This document shows, in pieces, positions 1 through 5,065 of a DNA stretch of 5,318 bases (position 1 is the first letter of the stretch; each line of letters opens with the position of its first letter). A program made the position numbers and the translations under genes. The stretch comes from Peptococcaceae bacterium UBA4997 (lineage in GTDB: Bacteria; Bacillota; Dehalobacteriia; UBA4068; UBA4997). Below the pieces are notes generated by a model. The model did not search any database, was not told where the DNA came from, and saw nothing but the letters and a program-made list of their open reading frames with translations. The stretch lies in NCBI GenBank assembly GCA_002398485.1, contig DGYV01000034.1, positions 6,259 to 11,576 on the forward strand. The letters are read 5' to 3'.

Positions 1-912
1 GGTACGGTGGTGCTTTCGGTAGGGCTTTCGCTTATCCCAATCAGTGTGGATTATTGGGCAGGCGGCACGGGCGCTGCCGATTACGGCTCTTTGAGCAATT
101 TGTTTTTAGGCTTTATTGTACTTACAGTTATTTTGGTTTTGCAGGAATTTGCGGGCGGTTTTATCAAAAAAGCTGCTGTGCTTTTTGGTATTTTTGTGGG
201 TTATGTGGCGGCCATCATCATGAACAAGGTGGATTTTATGCCGCTCATGCAGGCAAGCATGGTGAGCCTGCCCGAATTCATGCCTTTCCGGCCTGCTTTT
301 CATTTGGATGCTATAATTGCCGTGGCTATCATTTACATAGCGGTATGCGTAAAAATGGTGGGTGATATGAACAGCATTACTTTGGGTGCGTTGAATAGGG
401 AACCCACTTTAAGAGAACTTAGGGGCAATATCACTACTAGTGGACTTTTTAGTATCATCGGTGGTATGTTCGGGACTTTCCCGCATGCTTCCTTTAGTCA
501 AAATGTGGGCTTGGTGGTAAGCACCAAGGTAGTAAACCGTGCTTCAATGTTTTTTTGTGGTTTGGTTATGCTCTTGGCGGGGATTTTCCCAAAAATCTCG
601 GTTTTGTTTTCCTCTATGCCCCCGGCTATCTTGGGCGGTGCGCTTTTGATTGTTTTTTCCAGTATCATTGTTACGGGTATTCAAATGCTGTTCAGAGAAA
701 ACTTGAACGGCAGGAACGGTACTATAGTGGCTCTTTCCTTGGGTTTGGGCTTTGCCGTTATTTCCGTGCCCGAGGCTTTGGTGCAATTGCCTGAAATGGT
801 GCAGCTTATTTTTGGTAAAAGTATGGTGAACACTACTTTTGCCACCGCATTTATTTTGAATTTACTGCTGCCGAAAAGCAAAGAGGGAAAAGCAAAATGG
901 GGGCAGGAGTGA
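1..912 (+). CDS. NCS2-family nucleobase (xanthine/uric acid/uracil-type) permease, 5' end cut by window
   Basis: The open frame enters from base 1 (Gly-Thr-Val-Val...) and runs to TGA at 910-912, so the GTG at 7 is an internal codon rather than the start. The visible 303 residues are strongly hydrophobic with several membrane segments. Family members usually have about 430-460 residues, so roughly 130-150 are missing. Early in the fragment is the family block GLSLIPI followed by AGG-x-GA-x-DYGS and an NL pair. The NCS2 signature QNVGLVVSTK lies at 499-528 and follows the typical GGMFGTFPHASFS stretch. The family imports purine or pyrimidine bases with protons across the inner membrane. The closest block similarity is to the xanthine/uric acid branch, but the substrate cannot be fixed here. 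The TM8 motif reads VKMVGD (349-366), where relatives usually have V-E-x-x-G-D, so the substrate-binding Glu appears to be Lys. The gene is separated from the next by 373 bases and a terminator, so it is probably a different transcription unit. Confidence 0.9.
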   Translation, partial: GTVVLSVGLSLIPISVDYWAGGTGAADYGSLSNLFLGFIVLTVILVLQEFAGGFIKKAAVLFGIFVGYVAAIIMNKVDFMPLMQASMVSLPEFMPFRPAFHLDAIIAVAIIYIAVCVKMVGDMNSITLGALNREPTLRELRGNITTSGLFSIIGGMFGTFPHASFSQNVGLVVSTKVVNRASMFFCGLVMLLAGIFPKISVLFSSMPPAILGGALLIVFSSIIVTGIQMLFRENLNGRNGTIVALSLGLGFAVISVPEALVQLPEMVQLIFGKSMVNTTFATAFILNLLLPKSKEGKAKWGQE

Positions 913-914
913 AA

Positions 915-945
915 AACAGGTTTTATGTATGGTTGTTAACCTGTT
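915..945. repeat. Inverted repeat after the permease gene, possible weak terminator
   Basis: AACAGGTT at 915-922 is perfectly complementary to AACCTGTT at 938-945, with a 15-base loop, starting three bases after the permease stop. On the + strand it lacks a proper T tract (ATTGCGAG follows). On the - strand the second arm is followed by a short T run. It may act as a weak terminator or mRNA 3' stabiliser, and it abuts the repeat element that starts at about 943. Confidence 0.4.
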
Positions 946-1065
946 ATTGCGAGAAGCTTGAGCAACGAAGTAATCTATGCCTTAAAGCTATGGTGTAACA
1001 ATAATGGTTGCTAATATTAAACCATAGAATGTCGGATTGGGCGCTGTTCTAATCGCAATGATAAC
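943..1065. repeat. Degenerate REP/MITE-like palindromic repeat element
   Basis: The left end carries GTTATTGCGAGAAGC, followed by AGCAACGAAG and TAATCT (943-976). The right end, read on the opposite strand, starts GTTATCATTGCGA and continues through an AGC and AATC (1034-1065). Both ends resemble a repeat seen in many bacterial genomes with the pattern ATTGCGAG...AGC...CGAAGCAATCT in inverted orientation. A second inverted pair lies inside: CTATGGT at 988-994 and ACCATAG at 1021-1027. No transposase or open frame is present, so this would be a small non-autonomous or relic element. The family assignment is from memory of the pattern. Confidence 0.45.
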
Positions 1066-1156
1066 AAGAACGATATAGTAAATTTGTTACATAATAAAAA
1101 TTTTGATCAGACAATAATATTCAGCCTGTTTATATGCAAAATCATAAAAATTTTTG

Positions 1157-1180
1157 CTTTCCTTTAGAGGAAGGATTTTT
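1157..1180 (+). terminator. Rho-independent terminator upstream of the ATPase promoter
   Basis: CTTTCCT (1157-1163) pairs with AGGAAGG (1168-1174), seven pairs with one G-T, around a TTAG tetraloop, and is followed by ATTTTTATGG. Outer flanks CATAAAAAT (1143-1151) and ATTTTTATG (1175-1183) are also complementary, so the T run has an A-rich partner and the structure could work in both directions. It lies before the promoter at 1202-1230, so it insulates the ATPase-oxidoreductase unit from upstream transcription. Confidence 0.65.
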
Positions 1181-1201
1181 ATGGTTGTCTGTTTATGCAT
1201 C

Positions 1202-1230
1202 TTGCATTTCTTTTAAATTTCTAGTAAAAT
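1202..1230 (+). promoter_or_regulatory. Predicted sigma-A promoter for the ATPase-alpha subunit unit
   Basis: The -35 is TTGCAT (1202-1207) and the -10 is TAAAAT (1225-1230), with exactly 17 bases between. Transcription would start near 1237 and give a leader of about 50 bases. The -35 matches consensus at only three of six positions. The -35 overlaps a 13-base palindrome, ATGCA-TCT-TGCAT (1195-1207), that could serve as an operator. The same -35 hexamer and spacer recur at 3106-3134. Confidence 0.55.
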
Positions 1231-1285
1231 AAGTGAATGTACCAAAACCCTTATTTATAAAATCCTTGAAGGAGGCGGTCCGCAA

Positions 1286-1951
1286 GTGCATAAAAGAATA
1301 GCTGAAGCCTTTGTGGGTGAATATGCCTCCGGTAAAAGCGAAAATGCCATTTATAGGGCGCTTTCCTTAAAGAAAGCAGGCGGTAAGGTAACCTTGGTGG
1401 ATTTTGATATAGTAGAACCTTGTTATACCCTGCGCCCTTTAAAACAGGAGCTTACGGAGTTGGGGCTTAATGTATTGGCTTGGTCCACTTCGGAAACCTT
1501 TGGCTTGGGCGAGGCGGGGCAAACCATTTTGCCGCAGGCTCGCTGGGCTTTAAGGCGTGAAGGGCATATTATAGTGGATGTGGGCTACGGTGCAGACGGT
1601 GCCCGTGCGCTGAATCTTTTGGAAGGCAGTGCGGTTGACCCCGATTTAAGAGTGGTGCTGGTTTTGAATGCTCGCCGTCCTATGACGGACAGTGCTATGC
1701 GTATTGAAGAATACATAGAAAGTATGGGCAGGGTAGACGGCATTATAGCCAATACCCACCTTGCGGATGAAACAACACCACAAACCGTTGAGGATGGTTA
1801 CCACATTATTAAGGAGGTAGCAAAAAGAAGGAATATACCTATTGATGCTATCTCCGTATCTCAACAATTTAACGAAAAATACCCCAAATTTGGTTTGGAT
1901 GATAAAGAATTACGAGTGCTGGGTGCTTTTATGCCCAGGAGTTTTTGGTAG
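1286..1951 (+). CDS. MinD/CobQ-type P-loop ATPase linked to 2-oxoacid oxidoreductase genes
   Basis: This 221-residue soluble protein starts at GTG, ten bases after GGAGG (1271-1275); there is no better in-frame start. A deviant Walker A, GEYASGKS, lies at residues 11-18. VDFDIVEP at 38-45 resembles the switch I Asp-containing segment of the SIMIBI (MinD/ParA/CobQ) class. HIIVDVGYG at 94-102 is the Walker B/switch II region, and IIANTHLADET (153-163) is a nucleotide-base contact type block. No membrane segment, Cys pair or DNA-binding domain is evident, so an iron-sulfur scaffold of the Mrp/NBP35 type is not supported by a CxxC motif. It ends two bases before the ribosome site core of the next gene: its TAG (1949-1951) overlaps that AGGAGG. 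This implies co-transcription and possible translational coupling with the alpha subunit. It may help assemble or regulate the oxidoreductase; that role is inferred only from context. Confidence 0.8.
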   Translation: MHKRIAEAFVGEYASGKSENAIYRALSLKKAGGKVTLVDFDIVEPCYTLRPLKQELTELGLNVLAWSTSETFGLGEAGQTILPQARWALRREGHIIVDVGYGADGARALNLLEGSAVDPDLRVVLVLNARRPMTDSAMRIEEYIESMGRVDGIIANTHLADETTPQTVEDGYHIIKEVAKRRNIPIDAISVSQQFNEKYPKFGLDDKELRVLGAFMPRSFW

Positions 1952-1955
1952 GAGG
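1950..1955 (+). promoter_or_regulatory. Ribosome binding site that decides the alpha-subunit start
   Basis: AGGAGG overlaps the TAG stop of the ATPase gene. Two in-frame ATGs follow. The one at 1958 is only two bases from the site, too close for initiation, while the one at 1964 is eight bases away. The start at 1964 is therefore chosen. Confidence 0.75.
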
Positions 1956-1963
1956 ATATGATA

Positions 1964-3100
1964 ATGAAAGACCTGAAAGAGAAAAATGAAACCAAAGATA
2001 AATATGCTGTTCGCCCCATTGTTGGGGAAAAACGTGCTTTTGCCACAGGTAATGAAGTAGTTGCCTGGGCAGCTTTAGCAGCCGATGCCGATATTATGTA
2101 CGGTTACCCCATCACTCCTCAAAATGAGATCATGCATTACTGGACCAGGATGTCGGAAAAATACGGCAGGGGCTTTTTGCAAACCGAGGATGAAACCTCC
2201 GCGGGCTTTACTACTTTGGGCGGAGTTTTGGCTGGGCGCCGCAGCTTCACCGCAACTTCAGGCCCCGGTAATATGCTTATGCAGGAATCCATGTGTATGG
2301 CGGAAATGATGCGCCTGCCAACGGTGATGATAGTTCAGCAGCGTGGCGGCCCTTCTACTGCAACTGTTATTTATTCCCAGCAGGAAGTCAATTTGACCTG
2401 CTTCGGCGGTAATGGTGAAGGTTTCAGGATAGTTTATTCCACCTGCAGTCACCAGGAATTGTTCGATTATACTATAAACGCTTTCAATGTAGCGTGGACA
2501 CACCGTTTCCCTGTTTTTGTATTGGGCGACGGCTATCAGGCCAAAATGCGTGAACCTGTAACTATGTATGATCCCAGAGATAAAGGTATAACCATGGTGC
2601 CTACCGAGCCTTATGTGCTTAAAGAAGGCTGCGCAGGTGTGGATAGGGAACCTCAGCAAATGCGCAATACTTATAATACGGAAGAAGAATTGAACGAAGT
2701 TGTTGAAGGTTTGAATGCCGCTTATCAGGCTGTTATCCCCCAAGTGGTAAAACATGAGGAATATGCCTGCGAAGACGCAGATTATGTTATAGTTGCCCAC
2801 GGTGTGGTAACCCGTGCTGCCCAGGCCGCCGTAGAATATTTCAGGGAAAAAGGCCTAAAGGTAGGGCATTTCCGCCCTGTTACCCTGCGTCCTTTCCCCG
2901 GTGAGGCTTTTCGCCCCATTGCCGACCGTGCCAAAAAGATATTGGTTGCGGAAAGTGCTTTGGGTCAAATGCGCCGTATCATGACGGATACCATCTACGG
3001 TTGTTCCACACCTATGGTGAATTTCTTTAAGCCCGGTGAAGGTATAAGTACCGAAGAAATTATTGTCAAAGTAGAAGAGATGATGGCAGAGGATAAATAA
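1964..3100 (+). CDS. korA: 2-oxoacid:ferredoxin oxidoreductase, alpha subunit (KorA/VorB type)
   Basis: This is the alpha subunit of the enzyme that interconverts a 2-oxoacid plus CoA with acyl-CoA, CO2 and reduced ferredoxin in the cytoplasm. It has 378 residues from the 1964 start, close to the 350-380 usual for KorA/VorB. The N-terminal pyrimidine-binding domain begins GNEVVAWAALAADAD (29-43) and carries GYPITPQNEI (47-56). The TPP-contacting E-D-E (75-77) and TATSGPG (96-102) follow, then RGGPSTAT (127-134). The C-terminal domain II is recognised by VAHGVVTRAAQAA and HFRPVTLRPFP. No Cys cluster is expected or seen. 2-oxoglutarate, branched-chain 2-oxoacids and other substrates cannot be separated by eye, so the symbol is generic. 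It follows the ATPase by 12 bases. Unusually for this enzyme, 230 bases with a promoter and a terminator separate it from the beta gene. Confidence 0.9.
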   Translation: MKDLKEKNETKDKYAVRPIVGEKRAFATGNEVVAWAALAADADIMYGYPITPQNEIMHYWTRMSEKYGRGFLQTEDETSAGFTTLGGVLAGRRSFTATSGPGNMLMQESMCMAEMMRLPTVMIVQQRGGPSTATVIYSQQEVNLTCFGGNGEGFRIVYSTCSHQELFDYTINAFNVAWTHRFPVFVLGDGYQAKMREPVTMYDPRDKGITMVPTEPYVLKEGCAGVDREPQQMRNTYNTEEELNEVVEGLNAAYQAVIPQVVKHEEYACEDADYVIVAHGVVTRAAQAAVEYFREKGLKVGHFRPVTLRPFPGEAFRPIADRAKKILVAESALGQMRRIMTDTIYGCSTPMVNFFKPGEGISTEEIIVKVEEMMAEDK

Positions 3101-3105
3101 AATCC

Positions 3106-3134
3106 TTGCATTTTATAAAAAATTATTATATAAT
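3106..3134 (+). promoter_or_regulatory. Predicted sigma-A promoter of the attenuator leader
   Basis: A perfect -10, TATAAT (3129-3134), sits 17 bases after TTGCAT (3106-3111), beginning six bases after the alpha-subunit stop. The -35 matches consensus at three of six positions, as in the promoter at 1202-1230. The expected start near 3141 gives a leader RNA with a small 5' hairpin (GGTT 3144-3147 with AACC 3155-3158), a leader peptide and a terminator. Confidence 0.65.
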
Positions 3135-3179
3135 GCCCTATAAGGTTTTTAGAGAACCGAAAATATGGAGGAGTTAGCT

Positions 3180-3236
3180 ATGTTATTATCGTATTCTGCT
3201 AACATTATTATAATTATTAGTCCCACCCTGCTTTAG
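3180..3236 (+). CDS. Isoleucine-rich attenuator leader peptide, 18 residues
   Basis: ATG at 3180 stands eight bases after a strong GGAGG (3167-3171). It opens an 18-codon frame reading MLLSYSANIIIIISPTLL and ending at TAG 3234-3236. Five consecutive Ile codons (ATT ATT ATA ATT ATT, 3204-3218) and four Leu codons make half the peptide branched-chain residues, as in leader peptides of ilv/leu operons. The last sense codons (3225-3233) can form an antiterminator, and an intrinsic terminator follows 25 bases after the stop. A ribosome stalled on the Ile run would leave 3225-3233 free, whereas one reaching the stop would cover it. GTTAGC (3173-3178) can pair with GCTAAC (3198-3203), which may act as a pause or start-site hairpin. 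I infer a regulatory rather than functional peptide; no homologue is known to me. Confidence 0.7.
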   Translation: MLLSYSANIIIIISPTLL

Positions 3237-3269
3237 TAGATTTCATTTGAAAGCTATTTTAGGCGGGGT
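3225..3269 (+). promoter_or_regulatory. Predicted antiterminator of the leader attenuator
   Basis: ACCCTGCTT (3225-3233) pairs without gaps to AGGCGGGGT (3261-3269): nine pairs, two of them G-U. The 5' arm is the last three sense codons of the leader peptide, and the 3' arm covers most of the 5' arm of the terminator. The two hairpins are therefore mutually exclusive. A smaller alternative stem is GCTTT (3230-3234) with AAAGC (3250-3254). This was paired by eye, with no energy calculation. Confidence 0.6.
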
Positions 3270-3299
3270 ACTTGTGTTGAGTGCCTCGCCTTTTTATTT
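3262..3299 (+). terminator. Rho-independent terminator (attenuator) upstream of the beta-subunit gene
   Basis: GGCGGGGTAC (3262-3271) pairs along its full length with GTGCCTCGCC (3281-3290), ten pairs including two G-U, around a nine-base loop. TTTTTATTT follows directly. It ends about 30 bases before the beta-subunit start, and no complete gene ends just before it except the 18-codon leader. It is therefore read as a conditional terminator controlling beta and downstream genes. Confidence 0.8.
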
Positions 3300-3330
3300 G
3301 TTTAGGGCTATATTTGTTAGGAGGTAAAAC

Positions 3331-4095
3331 ATGAAAAAAGAATACATAGTGGATACGCCTAGAATGCCAGTATCCTGGCGTGAGGAAACCAAGGCGCACA
3401 AATTTTGCCCCGGCTGCGGCCACGGCCTTATTTTGAAAGCATTGGGCCAAGCTATCGATGAACTGGGTATTCAGGACAGGATAGTATTTGTTTGTGATAT
3501 CGGTTGCTGTCTTCTGGCATGGGACTTATTTAATACAGACGGTGTACAGACCCACCACGGCAGGGCAGTGCCTGTTGCCACAGGTGTGAAAAGAGCAAAC
3601 CCCGATAGCATCTGCATAGCTTATATGGGTGATGGCGGCGGTTATGCCATAGGAGCCCAGCATTTGGTGAATGCTACAGCCAGGAATGAGCGTATAACCG
3701 TTCTTTTGGCCAATAACACCAACTATGCTATGACGGGCGGCCAAATGGCTCCTACTACTTTAATAGGTCAAAAAACCGAAACCTGTCCTTATGGCCGTTC
3801 CATAGAACAGCACGGCGAACCCACCCGCGGCCCTGAAATGGTTGCCGCTATAGCAGGCCATGGCGCTTATGTAGCGCGCGGTACAGTTTCGCAAATGAAC
3901 CAATTGAAAAAGCAAATCAAAACAGCTTTGCAAACCCAATTGGATGGCAGTGGTTTTTCCTTTGTGGAAGCATTGGCTACCTGCCCTACCAACTGGCGCA
4001 CCAATGCCCATGAAACCTGGCAATTTTTGAACAATAATATGGGTGCGTATTTCCAAACCGGCGAATTCAAAAAGCCTGAGGAACAAGAAGTATAG
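3331..4095 (+). CDS. korB: 2-oxoacid:ferredoxin oxidoreductase, beta subunit (TPP and 4Fe-4S)
   Basis: This is the catalytic TPP-binding subunit, with 254 residues, a normal length for KorB-type proteins. ATG follows AGGAGG (3319-3324) by six bases. CPGCGHG at residues 26-32 gives the first two cluster ligands, C26 and C29. IGC places C59 as the third, and CPTNW places C218 as the fourth, matching the single [4Fe-4S] cluster of this family. HGRAVPVATGVK (76-87) is the characteristic block before the TPP site. GDGGGYAIG (100-108) with N128-N129 forms the diphosphate/Mg motif, and YAMTGGQ (132-138) follows. It pairs with the alpha gene upstream and is 12 bases from the gamma gene; its own TAG overlaps the gamma ribosome site. 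Its transcription, from either upstream promoter, should pass the Ile-codon attenuator. Branched-chain substrates are suggested by that control; the protein alone does not prove it. Confidence 0.92.
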   Translation: MKKEYIVDTPRMPVSWREETKAHKFCPGCGHGLILKALGQAIDELGIQDRIVFVCDIGCCLLAWDLFNTDGVQTHHGRAVPVATGVKRANPDSICIAYMGDGGGYAIGAQHLVNATARNERITVLLANNTNYAMTGGQMAPTTLIGQKTETCPYGRSIEQHGEPTRGPEMVAAIAGHGAYVARGTVSQMNQLKKQIKTALQTQLDGSGFSFVEALATCPTNWRTNAHETWQFLNNNMGAYFQTGEFKKPEEQEV

Positions 4096-4107
4096 GAGGG
4101 AACAGGA

Positions 4108-4671
4108 ATGGCGCAGAAAATCTTAAGAATAGTTATAGCAGGCGAAGGCGGACAGGGTGTTCAGGCTATTGCCAACATACTTTCCGAAGCAGCTTACAAT
4201 AAAGGCAAGCAAGTGCTTTATATACCTAATTTCGGTGTGGAGCAAAGGGGCGGCGTATCTATTGCTTTCATGCAGATTTCCAATGGTCCAATCGATACCA
4301 TGAAATTTGCTAAAGCAGATATAGTAATTGCTTTATCTCCGCGTTCCGTTGCTCGTACTGCTCAATATGCGGATAAGCGCACACTTTTTGTTTATGACAG
4401 TTCCAATGAAATAGATGAAACTTCTTTACCCGCGATAACCAAAAAAACCATGGCTATACCCGCTATAGATATAGTAAAAACAGAATTTCACCCTATTGTT
4501 TTGAACATCTTTGTTATGGGTGCTGTGATAGGTGTAACTAAAGTAGTGGATCTGGAAGCGGCCAAAGCAGCTTTGGAGGATAAACTGGGTTATAAATTTG
4601 CCAAAAACCCATCGTTGAGGGAAATGAATTTTGCAGCTTTGCAACGTGGTATGCAGGAAGTGGGAGCTTAG
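4108..4671 (+). CDS. korC: 2-oxoacid:ferredoxin oxidoreductase, gamma subunit
   Basis: This 187-residue subunit matches the usual size of separate gamma subunits (about 180-190). ATG lies eight bases after AGGAGG (4094-4099), which overlaps the stop of the beta gene, so the two are likely translationally coupled. The N-terminal IAGEGGQGV (10-18) is the family's defining glycine loop. FGVEQRGG (42-49) corresponds to the Y/F-G-x-E-x-RGG motif, and IVIALSP follows. The C-terminal part has the expected HPIVLNIFVMGAVIG block. The gamma domain is thought to bind CoA and complete the active site in the related pyruvate enzyme. No Cys cluster is present, as expected. It is followed by 58 bases containing a palindrome before the ferredoxin gene. 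Confidence 0.92.
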   Translation: MAQKILRIVIAGEGGQGVQAIANILSEAAYNKGKQVLYIPNFGVEQRGGVSIAFMQISNGPIDTMKFAKADIVIALSPRSVARTAQYADKRTLFVYDSSNEIDETSLPAITKKTMAIPAIDIVKTEFHPIVLNIFVMGAVIGVTKVVDLEAAKAALEDKLGYKFAKNPSLREMNFAALQRGMQEVGA

Positions 4672-4679
4672 TTTAGGCA

Positions 4680-4714
4680 AGGTTTTGGTAGCTGTTGTTT
4701 TATTAATAAAACCT
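4680..4714. repeat. Overlapping palindrome and inverted repeat before the ferredoxin gene
   Basis: GTTTTATTAATAAAAC at 4697-4712 is a perfect 16-base palindrome. Its right half also overlaps AAAACCT (4708-4714), which can pair with AGGTTTT (4680-4686). The two pairings are exclusive. It could be an operator, an RNA hairpin modulating expression between gamma and ferredoxin, or an AT-rich coincidence. There is no T run after it, so it is not a normal terminator. Confidence 0.4.
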
Positions 4715-4729
4715 AAGAGGTGAAATTTT

Positions 4730-4984
4730 ATGGAATTAAAAGCTATCCGCACTGAAGAAGGCAGGGGTATATTTACGCTTTTTCCCGGTTTATGTAAAGG
4801 CTGCGGACTCTGTATGGATAAATGCCCAACCCAAACCTTGGGTTGGAGCGAGGACTTGGGCCTATACGGAACCCCTGTGGTTGAGCCGGGGCACAGCAAT
4901 AAGGAATGCACAGGCTGCGGCATTTGTGAAACTTTTTGCCCGGACTGCGCAATCAAGGTGGAGCGCATAAATAAAAACACATAA
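4730..4984 (+). CDS. korD: 2x[4Fe-4S] ferredoxin, delta subunit of the 2-oxoacid oxidoreductase
   Basis: This small protein of 84 residues starts at ATG, seven bases after GAGGTG (4717-4722). It carries two classic cubane motifs: CKGCGLCMDKCP (C22, C25, C28, C32) and CTGCGICETFCP (C60, C63, C66, C70), with an extra C73. Each set's fourth Cys serves the other cluster, giving two [4Fe-4S] centres. The 27-residue link between motifs, with GLYGTPVVEP, is typical of KorD/VorD-type delta subunits. These pass electrons from the beta cluster to free ferredoxin. It lies 58 bases after the gamma gene, the largest gap within the beta-gamma-delta group. In many clusters of this enzyme the delta gene comes first; here it is last. 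A general ferredoxin role is possible, but the position favours a subunit. Confidence 0.9.
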   Translation: MELKAIRTEEGRGIFTLFPGLCKGCGLCMDKCPTQTLGWSEDLGLYGTPVVEPGHSNKECTGCGICETFCPDCAIKVERINKNT

Positions 4985-5032
4985 ATATATAGGAACAAAA
5001 GCCTTTTTAAGGAGTTTGTGATTTATTTAACC

Positions 5033-5065
5033 AATGCCGCTGTGTTTATAGCGGTATTGTGTTTA
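5033..5065 (+). terminator. Weak intrinsic terminator after the ferredoxin gene
   Basis: AATGCCGCT (5033-5041) pairs with AGCGGTATT (5050-5058), nine pairs with one G-T, around an eight-base loop. The following GTGTTTATAT is only moderately T-rich. It is 49 bases after the ferredoxin stop with no convincing gene between, so it likely ends the oxidoreductase transcript. Confidence 0.5.

Larger units (their letters stand above)
913..1285. other. Gene-free intergenic region, 373 bases
   Basis: I see no convincing gene here. The region contains, in order, a weak hairpin just after the permease stop, a degenerate REP/MITE-like repeat, an AT-rich spacer (about 1066-1135), an intrinsic terminator, and the promoter and short leader of the ATPase gene. 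A partial direct repeat, CTGTTTAT(AT)GCA, occurs at 1126-1138 and 1189-1199; its meaning is unknown. Confidence 0.7.

Noticed and set aside
1181..1216. 11-codon frame (MVVCLCILHFF) with AGGAAGG six bases upstream
   Set aside because: Its ribosome site is the 3' arm of the terminator hairpin and its start directly follows the T run; it also lies upstream of the predicted transcription start. It has no tandem codons or downstream attenuator.
1263..1273. TCCTTGAAGGA palindrome covering the ATPase ribosome site
   Set aside because: It could only form a four-pair stem with a three-base loop in RNA, too weak to claim as a regulatory structure.
1958..1963. ATG at 1958 as the alpha-subunit start
   Set aside because: It is only two bases from the ribosome site core; the in-frame ATG at 1964 has normal spacing.
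2258..2800. 180-codon open frame on the - strand inside the alpha-subunit gene
   Set aside because: It is fully antisense to a gene with unmistakable family motifs, and its protein has no recognisable domain; it is a shadow of the coding strand.
3215..3290. T-box or branched-chain riboswitch in the leader
   Set aside because: Reverse-strand bases 3229-3220 read AGGGTGGGAC, similar to a T-box core, but this faces into the alpha gene from behind. On the + strand GGGTACT breaks the invariant TGGNACC, and the leader of about 120 bases before the terminator shows no Stem I.
4426..4998. 190-codon open frame on the - strand across gamma and ferredoxin genes
   Set aside because: It is antisense to two well-supported genes and shows no known motif.
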